Below, piece by piece: positions 35,216 through 43,965 of a stretch of 64,000 nucleotides of DNA. Each line of letters begins with the position of its first letter. The first letter of the stretch is position 1. The stretch lies in assembly GCA_963776205.1 (NCBI GenBank), contig CAVZLR010000005.1, positions 62,001 through 126,000 on the forward strand. The letters are read 5' to 3'. The notes under the pieces are model-generated. The model worked only from the letters and a program-made list of their open reading frames with translations. It made no database searches and had not been told where the DNA came from. Made by a program: the position numbers and the translations under genes. This DNA comes from UBA4459 sp963776205 (GTDB taxonomy: Bacteria > Bacteroidota > Bacteroidia > Bacteroidales > F082).

Positions 35216-37699
35216 TTATTTCGCGTTTACTAATGCCTGGAAAGCAGGATCAGTATAGTATTTCAGGAATTCACGATCCAGTGCTGCCATTGTAGCTACT
35301 TCCGGATCATCTTTTATAGATTGTCCTAAATAATCAAGCATCATCTCTTTATTATCCTGGCGTGCACTTGTAATCGCCATCAGATATAAAGTTTCAGCAT
35401 CTTTTGGCTCAACACATTTGAATGTGTTTTCCGCTGTACTGAAGTCTTTATTCAACAATTGTGCTAAACCAAGGTTGAAATCACATTTGGCACCGCTTAA
35501 GTTTGAAACAGCTTCGCCGTAGTTACCTTCAAAGAGATTTATGATACCCATATTGTATGAAACATCACCACCTAAAGCTTTTGATTCATTCAGGAATTCT
35601 TTGGCATCAGCATAGTCTCCAACCATCATTGCTAATACACCCAGGTTGTTTTTAGTTTCAAAAGATTCTGGATTTAACAAATCAGATGCTTCAAGAAGTA
35701 CCAATGCTTCATCAACATTACCATCTGCCAATTCAACACCTGCAAGATTGGTCATTGCCCTGTAGCATTTTGGATGGAGTTCCAGTACGTTTGAATAAAT
35801 TACGCGCTTGGTTTCTAAATCTTCAGTAAGTGTTGCAGCATAAAGTAATTCAGGTAGTGTAAGTTCTGCAGGAGCAGTAACTGACATTTCTGCGATTTCT
35901 TCAGCAGGTCTCTTATATTCAAATGTGAATACACTTACTTCGGCACGTCTTAATGTAGGAAGAATATCTTTTTCCAGTTCAGGATAGATAAGGATCATAT
36001 TCCTGATTTCTTCTTCTCTTTTATCTTGATTTGCTGAGTTGATCACGTTAATGATTGCAGCTTTATCTTTAATATCAGAAGCTTCAACCGCTTGCATAAA
36101 GCCATTCCAGTCGGGACCATTTGCAGTTAACATGATGTCAATTTCCTCAAATTGCTGACCATCTAGGAACTCATTCTCCTTAGCAGCTTTCATGAGTTTA
36201 TTCATTACATGTTTTTCTAATGTTCCGGCTCTGTTTTCAGATAGTCCCTGGTTAAATGTTTCTTCACCTTCAGGAGAAGCCCAACCATGTATAAATACCT
36301 CTTTTAAATCCCAACCTTTCAAAATATTATTGATGTAATTCTGAAGGGCAGCATTATTTGCTTCATGTTTATTCAGCGGCAGGTTCTTATCAAAGTTGAA
36401 TTTATTTTTTGGGAAATACATAGTTCCTTGCTGCAAAACAACTGTTTCCAGTTCGTATCCATCAGGAGCAAAATTAACTGCTTCAGTATGTCTCATTAAT
36501 TTAGACGTATGAATAACACCATCAGCTAATTTTCTGGCGGGGTCTACCTGCATAGCTTTTTTGCCTTCTAACAGTGCATCACCACATGATTCGTAAGGTT
36601 CACCATCGTTTAAATAAACAACCGGTGCAACTACGAGGTCAGAAACGTTCATGGCTACATCGTAAGGAATTTGATCTGTGTATGTGAAAGTACCACCTTC
36701 ACCCCAAGTGATCAAAGTACCATCTGCCATTACATTTTCACCTTTGAAATTCATAGTTTTGAATGGGTATTCTTGTCCGTCAGCTGTTACCAACACAGGG
36801 TTGAAACACATAACTGCATTCTTGTCAAAGTATTTTGGAGGGAATGTGCCTGTAATAGTAACATCCACCATATCACCTTTTTCTTCTAATGGATCAGGAG
36901 TAGTTTGCAAAGTAACCAGGCCAAAATTTTCAACCATTTTCTTTATCTTATTACCACCTAATTTAAATTTGATACCCAGGTTGAAATGTGACCATACGTC
37001 ATCATATACCTGCATGGCGCCATGCTCAGCACCGTCAACCAAATCATTGTTAACCCATACATAGGTATAATCAACATAAAGGTCAACTAGTTCACTTACT
37101 CTGAAGTCAATATTAACTCCTCCGGGTACAGTAATGCTATTTGTTCTTGAAGTTCCTGAATTTGCAATTTCAACATCCGTGTTTTTATCATAAGTTGTTG
37201 ACATCCATTGAGCAGCACCAACACCTACATGCAGACCAATATTAACGGTTCTGTCGCGATAGCCGGCAAATAAATTGCTCAGGTTTACACCTAAATTCAA
37301 ATTTTCTTCAAAATACGTTGCTTCAGAACTCATATCCCTTCCCCACATGGCATTCAATCCATCTGTAGGTGATGTTACATTGTCTTTCGCATCTTTAATA
37401 CTTCCGTAACCTCCTTTTAAGTAAAGGCTAATTACTGAAGTAAACTGACGGCCTAATCCAAGCTGACCATTGTACCCGATGTTATTAAAATCAGGTAGGT
37501 ATTGATTTTTAGCAAGGTCGGAATGTGAAAAGCTAGGCCCGATTTCCGCCATTATCATCCAATAAGGAGCAAATGACGTGCTTCTTTCTTTTTTTTGTTT
37601 TTCAGCTCCCTCATCATCCTGTGCAATCATTGAAACAGGAAACGCTAAGATCAAGCTGAAGATCATAACTTTAGTGAGCAAAAAGTAAACTTTTTTCAT
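35216..37699 (-). CDS. Outer-membrane protein with OmpA-like and TPR domains
   Basis: An 827-residue envelope protein. The ATG at 37699 gives the signal peptide MKKVYFLLTKVMIFSLILA..., so I prefer it to 37720. Domains in order: a beta-barrel-like N-terminal region (about 40-260) with alternating aromatic strands; a linker with Ig-like strands (about 270-400); a divergent OmpA-like domain around IHGWASPEGEETFNQGLSENRA (about 465), which keeps the N..LS..RA motif that contacts peptidoglycan; and C-terminal TPR-like repeats (about 630-810, NLAGVELADGNVDEALVLLE, NNLGVLAMMVGDYADA). A role in anchoring the outer membrane and scaffolding partners is inferred. The start of the convergent terminator lies just before its stop. 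Confidence 0.8.
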   Translation of the reverse strand: MKKVYFLLTKVMIFSLILAFPVSMIAQDDEGAEKQKKERSTSFAPYWMIMAEIGPSFSHSDLAKNQYLPDFNNIGYNGQLGLGRQFTSVISLYLKGGYGSIKDAKDNVTSPTDGLNAMWGRDMSSEATYFEENLNLGVNLSNLFAGYRDRTVNIGLHVGVGAAQWMSTTYDKNTDVEIANSGTSRTNSITVPGGVNIDFRVSELVDLYVDYTYVWVNNDLVDGAEHGAMQVYDDVWSHFNLGIKFKLGGNKIKKMVENFGLVTLQTTPDPLEEKGDMVDVTITGTFPPKYFDKNAVMCFNPVLVTADGQEYPFKTMNFKGENVMADGTLITWGEGGTFTYTDQIPYDVAMNVSDLVVAPVVYLNDGEPYESCGDALLEGKKAMQVDPARKLADGVIHTSKLMRHTEAVNFAPDGYELETVVLQQGTMYFPKNKFNFDKNLPLNKHEANNAALQNYINNILKGWDLKEVFIHGWASPEGEETFNQGLSENRAGTLEKHVMNKLMKAAKENEFLDGQQFEEIDIMLTANGPDWNGFMQAVEASDIKDKAAIINVINSANQDKREEEIRNMILIYPELEKDILPTLRRAEVSVFTFEYKRPAEEIAEMSVTAPAELTLPELLYAATLTEDLETKRVIYSNVLELHPKCYRAMTNLAGVELADGNVDEALVLLEASDLLNPESFETKNNLGVLAMMVGDYADAKEFLNESKALGGDVSYNMGIINLFEGNYGEAVSNLSGAKCDFNLGLAQLLNKDFSTAENTFKCVEPKDAETLYLMAITSARQDNKEMMLDYLGQSIKDDPEVATMAALDREFLKYYTDPAFQALVNAK

Positions 37700-37883
37700 G
37701 GTTTTAATTTTTATTAACAAACTGATTTAGTTACAAATTTATGAAATTATTTTAATTGTTTCTTTATCTAAATTATGAAGTAAACGAATGCCCTTCATTA
37801 AAAAGCAAATATAATCATATTTAAATACCACTTTTAATAGATAATAAAGTTTTACGCATGATTTTATATATGGTTTCAGGAAA

Positions 37884-38417
37884 TTATAAAAGGTTTAATT
37901 TCAGTAAGATATCCCACATTGCAACCCCGCCGCTAACAGTTACATTAAGTGAATGTTTGGTTCCGAACTGTGGAATCTCTACACAATGATCTGAAATATC
38001 AACAATTTTTTGCTCAATACCATGAACTTCATTACCCAAAATGATAGCATATGAGCAATTTATCTCAGGGGTGAAACAATTTAGTGGGGTGCTTTCAAAA
38101 GCTTGTTCGAGCGCAATAATTTGATAGCCTTCGTCCCTTAAATTATTAACAGCTTCTTCCGTTGTTTTAAAATACTTCCAATCGACGGAATCTGTAGCTC
38201 CTAAAGCCGTTTTATGTATATCACGGTGTGGTGGCCGGGCTGTTATACCGCACAGATAGATCGCTTTAATGCGAAATGCGTCTGCCGTTCTGAATATGGA
38301 TCCAATATTGTTCAGACTTCTGATATTGTCCAATACGATAATTATCGGATTTTTTTCTGCCTTTTTATAGCTTTCGATATCCAGCCGGTTCAATTCAGCA
38401 TTCTTTAATTTTTTCAT
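37884..38417 (-). CDS. SpoU/TrmH-family RNA 2'-O-methyltransferase
   Basis: A 177-residue SPOUT methyltransferase that methylates the 2'-O of ribose in tRNA or rRNA with S-adenosylmethionine. The three SpoU motifs are visible: NIRSLNNIGSIFRTADAF (motif 1, with Asn and Arg), ILGNEVHGIEQKIVD (motif 2, knot) and IPQFGTKHSLNVTVSGGVAMW (motif 3). The start is at 38417 (MKKLKNAELNRL); the upstream Met at 38438 adds seven unlikely residues. It lacks the N-terminal RNA-binding extension of larger TrmH/RlmB proteins. It is divergent from mutS. Confidence 0.92.
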   Translation of the reverse strand: MKKLKNAELNRLDIESYKKAEKNPIIIVLDNIRSLNNIGSIFRTADAFRIKAIYLCGITARPPHRDIHKTALGATDSVDWKYFKTTEEAVNNLRDEGYQIIALEQAFESTPLNCFTPEINCSYAIILGNEVHGIEQKIVDISDHCVEIPQFGTKHSLNVTVSGGVAMWDILLKLNLL

Positions 38418-38473
38418 ATTTTCAAATGATAAATGCAAAGGTATAAAGACCTGAAATATACCACTTCATTTGT

Positions 38474-38481
38474 TACCTTTG
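38474..38481 (+). promoter_or_regulatory. -7 promoter element of mutS
   Basis: TACCTTTG fits TAnnTTTG exactly. It ends 15 bp before the GTG at 38497, so transcription would begin near 38487 and the upstream TTG at 38470 would not be in the mRNA. This decides the mutS start. Confidence 0.45.
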
Positions 38482-38496
38482 TTCGAAAAATTAATT

Positions 38497-41115
38497 GTGG
38501 CAGGAGAGAAGAAATACGCTGAAACACCCCTGATGAAGCAATATAACGGCATCAAAGCCAAGTACCCTGATGCTTTATTGCTATTCAGGGTAGGGGATTT
38601 CTATGAAACCTTCGGAGAAGATGCGATAAAAGCTGCCGGAATACTTGGAATTGTACTTACCAAACGACGGAATGGGGCTGCTTCATTTGTTGAATTGGCC
38701 GGGTTCCCGCATCATTCACTCGATACGTACCTGCCTAAATTGGTAAGAGCGGGTAACAGGGTGGCCATCTGTGACCAACTAGAGGACCCCAAGCTTACTA
38801 AGAAAATCGTTAAAAGAGGCGTTACCGAATTGGTAACACCGGGAGTTTCATTGAATGACAATGTGCTGGAGCAAAAAGAAAACAACTTCCTTGCAGCAGT
38901 GCATTTGAGCTCAGGTATTTCAGGCATATCCCTGTTGGATATATCGACTGGTGAATTCTATATAGCAGAAGGAAATACAGATTATATTGATAACTTTCTT
39001 CAAAGTTTCCTGCCAAGCGAAGTTATAATTCAACGACAACACAGGGCTAAATTTATTGAAAACTTTGGTGATAAATTTTACCTTGCCGTATTTGATGACT
39101 GGGTGTTTTCTTCTGATTTTGCCAGCGATATTTTACTGAAGCAATTTAAAACGGTTTCGCTAAAAGGTTTTGGTGTTGAAGATATGACAAGGGGTGTGAT
39201 CGCTGCCGGTGCAGCATTACATTACCTCTCAGAAACGCATCATGATCAGCTGGATCATATTACTCAGCTAAGCCGTATTGACGAAGGCAAATATGTTTGG
39301 CTTGATAAGTTTACAACAAGAAACCTCGAAATTTTGCATCCTTTGAGCCGTGAAGGAAAGACACTGTTAGATATAATTGACAGGACCGATACTCCGATAG
39401 GTGCTCGTCTCATGAGAAAATGGGTGACATTACCGTTGGTTGAAAAGCTCGAAATCGACAAGCGATTAAAGATTGTGGAACACCTGATTCAACAACAGGA
39501 ATTATCTATTAAACTACATGAAGAATTCAGGAAAGTAGGAGATTTGGAGCGCTTGATATCAAAAGTGGTGACCTTGAGGGTAAATCCACGCGAATTGACC
39601 CAGCTATTCAGGGCGCTGGAAGCTGTGGCAGCTATCAAAGCTTTATGTTCAGATGAGAAACCGGAAGCATTTCAGCAATTTGCCGATCAGTTGAATCCCT
39701 GTAATGTGCTTGCAAAAAGATTGCTGGAAGAGCTTAACGACGATCCCCCTGCACTGGTGCATAAAGGAAATGTATTCCAGGATGGCGTATCAGACGAGTT
39801 GGATGAGTTAAGGAAAATTGCTTTTTCAGGTAAAGATTATCTCAAAGGCATCCAGCAAAGGGAATCAGAAAGAACCGGCATATCATCATTGAAGATAGGG
39901 TATAACAACGTGTTTGGATATTACCTGGAAGTAACCAATACCCACAAAGACAAGGTGCCTGAAGAATGGCATCGCAAACAAACGTTAACCACTTCAGAAC
40001 GATATATCACAGAAGAGTTAAAAGAATACGAGCAGAAAATTCTTGGTGCTGAAGAAAAGATCAATTCGCTCGAACAAAAATTATTTGATGAGCTGGTAAA
40101 ATTTGCCGCTGGTTTTACTCAACCTGTGCAACTTAATGCATCGATTATAGCTGCCCTGGATTGCTTGTCATCGTTTGCGAAAGTATCAGCAGAAAACAGT
40201 TATTGTAAACCGTTTATTACTGACGACTACCTAATTGACATTAAAGGTGGACGCCATCCGGTAATTGAGCAGCATTTACCCGCCGGAGAAAAATATATTA
40301 CCAATGATGTGTATCTCGATAACACCAAACAGCAACTGATCATTCTTACCGGCCCGAATATGTCGGGGAAATCAGCCTTGCTTAGACAAACAGCTTTGAT
40401 AGTTCTGCTGGCGCAGATGGGCTGTTTTGTACCGGCTGAATCGGCGAACATTGGCTATGTCGATAAGATTTTTACAAGGGTCGGCGCTTCTGATAACATT
40501 TCATCGGGTGAATCCACATTTATGGTAGAAATGAATGAAACGGCCAGTATCCTGAATAATATCTCCAACCGCAGTTTGATCCTGTTAGATGAAATTGGTC
40601 GCGGCACCAGCACCTACGATGGCATTTCCATTGCCTGGTCAATCGCCGAATTTTTACACAATCATCCTGCATACAGGGCCAAAGTGTTGTTTGCCACACA
40701 TTACCATGAGCTAAATGAAATGGCTGCTTCCATGTCGCGGATCAAGAATTATCATATCTCCATCAAAGAGATAGGCAACAAGGTGATCTTTCTCAGAAAA
40801 CTGAAAAGGGGTGGGAGCGAACACAGTTTTGGCATCCATGTAGCTGAAATGGCTGGCATGCCCCAAAAGGTGCTGGAACGTGCACGACAAATGCTGAAAA
40901 TACTTGAAAAAAGCCACTCGAGTGACGAACTGAATAAAGCAGTTAAAGAAAAATCGAAAGAAGGTGATTTTCAGTTGAGTTTTATCCAATTGGATGATCC
41001 ATTGCTGCACCAGATCAAAGATGATATCCTTAACACCAATATTGATACGTTGACCCCGGTGGAAGCCCTGATGAAATTGAATGAAATTAAAAATTTATTA
41101 AGTAAAAAGAATTAA
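38497..41115 (+). CDS. mutS: DNA mismatch repair protein MutS
   Basis: Full-length MutS (about 872 residues) that recognises mispaired bases and recruits MutL. I start it at the GTG at 38497, because the family begins close to ETPLMKQYNGIKAKYPD and a promoter element lies between this GTG and the upstream TTG. Domain I carries the mismatch-probing FYE in RVGDFYETFGEDA. The ATPase has Walker A TGPNMSGKSALLRQ (about 619), the signature region DNISSGESTFMVEM, Walker B LILLDEIGRGTSTYDG (about 696) and FATHYHEL. The helix-turn-helix end is complete. The SDR gene follows 8 bp downstream. Confidence 0.97.
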   Translation: MAGEKKYAETPLMKQYNGIKAKYPDALLLFRVGDFYETFGEDAIKAAGILGIVLTKRRNGAASFVELAGFPHHSLDTYLPKLVRAGNRVAICDQLEDPKLTKKIVKRGVTELVTPGVSLNDNVLEQKENNFLAAVHLSSGISGISLLDISTGEFYIAEGNTDYIDNFLQSFLPSEVIIQRQHRAKFIENFGDKFYLAVFDDWVFSSDFASDILLKQFKTVSLKGFGVEDMTRGVIAAGAALHYLSETHHDQLDHITQLSRIDEGKYVWLDKFTTRNLEILHPLSREGKTLLDIIDRTDTPIGARLMRKWVTLPLVEKLEIDKRLKIVEHLIQQQELSIKLHEEFRKVGDLERLISKVVTLRVNPRELTQLFRALEAVAAIKALCSDEKPEAFQQFADQLNPCNVLAKRLLEELNDDPPALVHKGNVFQDGVSDELDELRKIAFSGKDYLKGIQQRESERTGISSLKIGYNNVFGYYLEVTNTHKDKVPEEWHRKQTLTTSERYITEELKEYEQKILGAEEKINSLEQKLFDELVKFAAGFTQPVQLNASIIAALDCLSSFAKVSAENSYCKPFITDDYLIDIKGGRHPVIEQHLPAGEKYITNDVYLDNTKQQLIILTGPNMSGKSALLRQTALIVLLAQMGCFVPAESANIGYVDKIFTRVGASDNISSGESTFMVEMNETASILNNISNRSLILLDEIGRGTSTYDGISIAWSIAEFLHNHPAYRAKVLFATHYHELNEMAASMSRIKNYHISIKEIGNKVIFLRKLKRGGSEHSFGIHVAEMAGMPQKVLERARQMLKILEKSHSSDELNKAVKEKSKEGDFQLSFIQLDDPLLHQIKDDILNTNIDTLTPVEALMKLNEIKNLLSKKN

Positions 41116-41123
41116 AACACAGC

Positions 41124-42050
41124 ATGATGCAAACGATACTTGGATCGAATGGAACCATAGGAACTTATATTGCTAAAGAACTTCCGAAATATACAGATAA
41201 AATAAGGCTTGTCAGTAGAAACCCACAGAAAGTGAATCCGGATGATGAACTAATTTCCCTGGACCTCCTGGATGCCGAAAAGGTTAGCAAGGCAGTCAAA
41301 GGGTCTGATGTAGTGTATCTGACTGTGGGTATTATTTACAAGCTTAAGGAATGGAACAGGCAATGGGAAATTATCATGCGTAATGCTATTCATGCCTGCA
41401 AAAAACACGATGCCAAACTGGTGTTCTTCGATAATGTGTATCCTTATGGAAAGGTGGAAGGCTGGATGACGGAAGATACCCCTTTAAATCCACGTAGTGA
41501 AAAAGGAAAGATCAGGGCAAAGTTGGATGAAATGATCATGTATGATGTGGAGCGCGGCAACCTGCAGGCCATCATTGCCCGTGCTGCCGATTTCTATGGA
41601 CCCAACACACCTCTCAGTTTTGTAAATGTGATGGTGATTGAAAATTACCTGAAAGGTAAAAAAGCGCAATGGATGATCAGTGAGAATTTTAAACACTCAT
41701 TTACTTATACGCCAGATGCAGCAAAAGCCACTGCTATACTCGGAAATACGGAATTGGCATATAACCAGGTGTGGCATTTGCCTATCGATAAAAATGCCCT
41801 GACCGGAAAGGAGTTTATTGAACTCACGGCCCAGGTCTGCGGTGTTAAACCCAAATACACTGTGCTTAAAAAATGGATGGTGCAAATGGCAGGCATGTTC
41901 AATCACAATATCAAAGAAACCATTGAAATGCTCTACCAGCTTGACTCGGATTATTTATTTGACAGTTCGAAGTTTGACAAGGCATTTGATTTTAAAACAA
42001 CCACCTATAAAGAGGGGATTGAAGAAACAGTGAGATCATACAAAACATAG
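41124..42050 (+). CDS. NAD-dependent epimerase/dehydratase-family (SDR) protein
   Basis: A 308-residue atypical short-chain dehydrogenase/reductase. The N-terminal nucleotide-binding motif is LGSNGTIGTYIAKEL (Gly8, Gly11 and Gly14 positions), followed by IRLVSRNP and DVVYLTVGI. The catalytic Tyr-x3-Lys of extended SDRs may be YPYGKVEG, which lies in the right region (FFDNVYPYGK, about 105-114). The rest resembles NmrA/YbjT-like proteins. The substrate is unknown. Co-transcription with mutS is likely from the 8-bp spacing but suggests no function. Confidence 0.8.
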   Translation: MMQTILGSNGTIGTYIAKELPKYTDKIRLVSRNPQKVNPDDELISLDLLDAEKVSKAVKGSDVVYLTVGIIYKLKEWNRQWEIIMRNAIHACKKHDAKLVFFDNVYPYGKVEGWMTEDTPLNPRSEKGKIRAKLDEMIMYDVERGNLQAIIARAADFYGPNTPLSFVNVMVIENYLKGKKAQWMISENFKHSFTYTPDAAKATAILGNTELAYNQVWHLPIDKNALTGKEFIELTAQVCGVKPKYTVLKKWMVQMAGMFNHNIKETIEMLYQLDSDYLFDSSKFDKAFDFKTTTYKEGIEETVRSYKT

Positions 42051-42071
42051 GAACTCTTGTAGTAATAGAAC

Positions 42072-43889
42072 TTATTTAACCTTCACCATCTTCCCATTGG
42101 CAACAGCATCACCTACTTTTAACCTGTAATAGTAAATCCCATCAGCATAGCCTTCAGCATTCCATATAAGCTGCTGTTTACCTTGTGGTTGGGTTTCTTG
42201 TGTCTGATAGACTTGCTTTCCCATATGGTTGTATATGGTAAGTGTGACCTTCTCAGGCTGTTTTAGTTCGTATGACAGGGTTGTTGAAGTGGTGAAGGGG
42301 TTAGGGGATGTTGTAATGTCTTCTACCAATGAAACCTCATCAACCGATACAGTTTCACAGGCTTCTTCAACTTCTTCTTGGGAGTTGCAGCCTGAGGCAT
42401 TATTGTATATATCTACAATTCCCCCAGGAACTAACAAGTAATCGCAGATACTCTGTACTTCACACTTTGATAGCGAAGCATTCCAAGCGATTTCTATACT
42501 GGTGATAGTTCCTGCATCTATATTATCCAATCCATGCAAATTTGTAATTGCATTGTTCCAGACAACAATTGATCCTTCAATTGACTCAACTCCCATTAGC
42601 CCCGTCAAACTTGTGAGAGACGAATTCTCTATAATATATAAAACTCCACCAATAGAGGTCAAGTTAATAAGACCATCAAGATTAAGCAGTGAAGAGTTAA
42701 TTCTATTTCTGTATCTTCCTGGTACGCCAATTTTTAAATCTCCTTGAATAGAGGAAAGGTTTTCCAAACCATTTAAGTCTATCAAACTAGAATTGCCACT
42801 AATTATCAAATCACCAGGAACAGAAGATAAATTATTCAGCCCAATCAGGTTTATCAAGGCATAATTACCGAGAATGTTAATGGTTCCTCCAATGCTATTT
42901 AGAGATTCCAGTCCAGTTATACTCGTGAGAAGATCATTGCAGATTATATTTAGGTTACCACCAATATATGTGAGGTTATTAATTCCATCAAGGTTCATAA
43001 GTGAAGGATTACCTGTACATGAGCCAGACCTACCGGATGCCCCAATTTCCAGATCACCTTGGATAAGTGAAAGGTTTTCCAAACCATTAAAATCTATCAA
43101 GTTTTCATTACCAACAATTCTTAATTTTCCCCCGATAGTTTGTAGAGATTCCAATCCCATTAAGTTTACTAAATTTTCATTGCCAATATCAAGATCGCCT
43201 CCAATACTGCTTATTAAATTAAGACCATTAAGATTCGTAATATCACCATCTCCTATCTTAACATTTCCTTCAAGTTCAATACAATCAGGATAATTAATTT
43301 CAAAGTTATCAATATCCAATTGTGTTCTAAAGAAATAATTTCCATAAGGTAAACATGGCAAAACTATACCACAACCATTAGCTATTTCTGATGGATTATT
43401 GCAACCAGACGCATTGTAGTATATTTGAACCACACCTCCTGGAGCAGATAAGTATTCACAAAGGCTTTCTATTTCACAATTGCTTAGCATGTCATTTCCT
43501 ATAATAGATAAATCCACTATTGATTCGGGAGCTAAATTTTCTAAACCTTCTAAACTTAACAATTGTTCATTGTTTACTATTCTGAGATTTCCGCCACAAT
43601 TAGTCAGATTATCTAATCCTGTTAAACTCTGTAAGGAGTCATTATGCCCGATTTTTAAACCGCCACCAATTGAGTTTAAAACATTTAATCCATCCAGATT
43701 TAAGATAGTGCCTATATAGTAATCTCCAATTGTTACATCTCCTTGAATTTCAGTACAGTCTGGGTTTTCTGACTGAAAATTATCAATCTGAGTTTGAGTT
43801 TTAAAAGTTATCCCTTCAGGGAAACAGGATTGAGAAAGAAGTGATAAAGAAAACAAACAAACAATAATGGTAAATAGTAACTTTTTCAT
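42072..43889 (-). CDS. T9SS-exported leucine-rich/receptor-L-like repeat protein
   Basis: A secreted protein of about 605 residues. The signal peptide starts at Met 43889 (MKKLLFTIIVCLFSLSLLSQ); an upstream ATG adds MFNSKSTA. Two large repeats each begin with CFPEGITF or CLPYGNYFF followed by a T..QIDNF...PDC motif. Each contains short LRR-like units (GLDNLTNCGGNLRIVNNEQL, GLENLSSIQGDLKI) of the receptor-L/leucine-rich type, and each ends in C...YL..PGG.V.IY.NASGCN. A C-terminal Type IX sorting domain (PNPFTTSTTLSYELKQPEKV ... NGKMVKV) follows. This suggests surface binding. The promoter and sorting domain are shared with the next two upstream genes. Confidence 0.85.
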   Translation of the reverse strand: MKKLLFTIIVCLFSLSLLSQSCFPEGITFKTQTQIDNFQSENPDCTEIQGDVTIGDYYIGTILNLDGLNVLNSIGGGLKIGHNDSLQSLTGLDNLTNCGGNLRIVNNEQLLSLEGLENLAPESIVDLSIIGNDMLSNCEIESLCEYLSAPGGVVQIYYNASGCNNPSEIANGCGIVLPCLPYGNYFFRTQLDIDNFEINYPDCIELEGNVKIGDGDITNLNGLNLISSIGGDLDIGNENLVNLMGLESLQTIGGKLRIVGNENLIDFNGLENLSLIQGDLEIGASGRSGSCTGNPSLMNLDGINNLTYIGGNLNIICNDLLTSITGLESLNSIGGTINILGNYALINLIGLNNLSSVPGDLIISGNSSLIDLNGLENLSSIQGDLKIGVPGRYRNRINSSLLNLDGLINLTSIGGVLYIIENSSLTSLTGLMGVESIEGSIVVWNNAITNLHGLDNIDAGTITSIEIAWNASLSKCEVQSICDYLLVPGGIVDIYNNASGCNSQEEVEEACETVSVDEVSLVEDITTSPNPFTTSTTLSYELKQPEKVTLTIYNHMGKQVYQTQETQPQGKQQLIWNAEGYADGIYYYRLKVGDAVANGKMVKVK

Positions 43890-43965
43890 AGCAGTTGATT
43901 TTGAGTTAAACATAATTCAGCTGGGAACTGCAAGATACGAATAATGAGGGTGGATGTCAAGTGAT
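43890..43965 (-). promoter_or_regulatory. Repeated promoter/leader, copy 1 (LRR-like gene)
   Basis: On the minus strand CTTGACATCCACCCTCATTA... continues to TATCTTGCAG (43961-43928). TTG is followed by 20 nt and TATCTTGC, a variant of TTTG-N19-TAnnTTTG. The same 34-bp block precedes two more genes (46132-46099 and 48037-48004). The leader that follows encodes the identical MFNSKSTAMKK start in copies 1 and 3. Confidence 0.55.

Noticed and set aside
42500..43800. Regularly repeated short sequences resembling a repeat array or CRISPR
   Set aside because: The repeats are degenerate, of uneven spacing and in frame with the LRR-like units of the secreted protein; they are coding.
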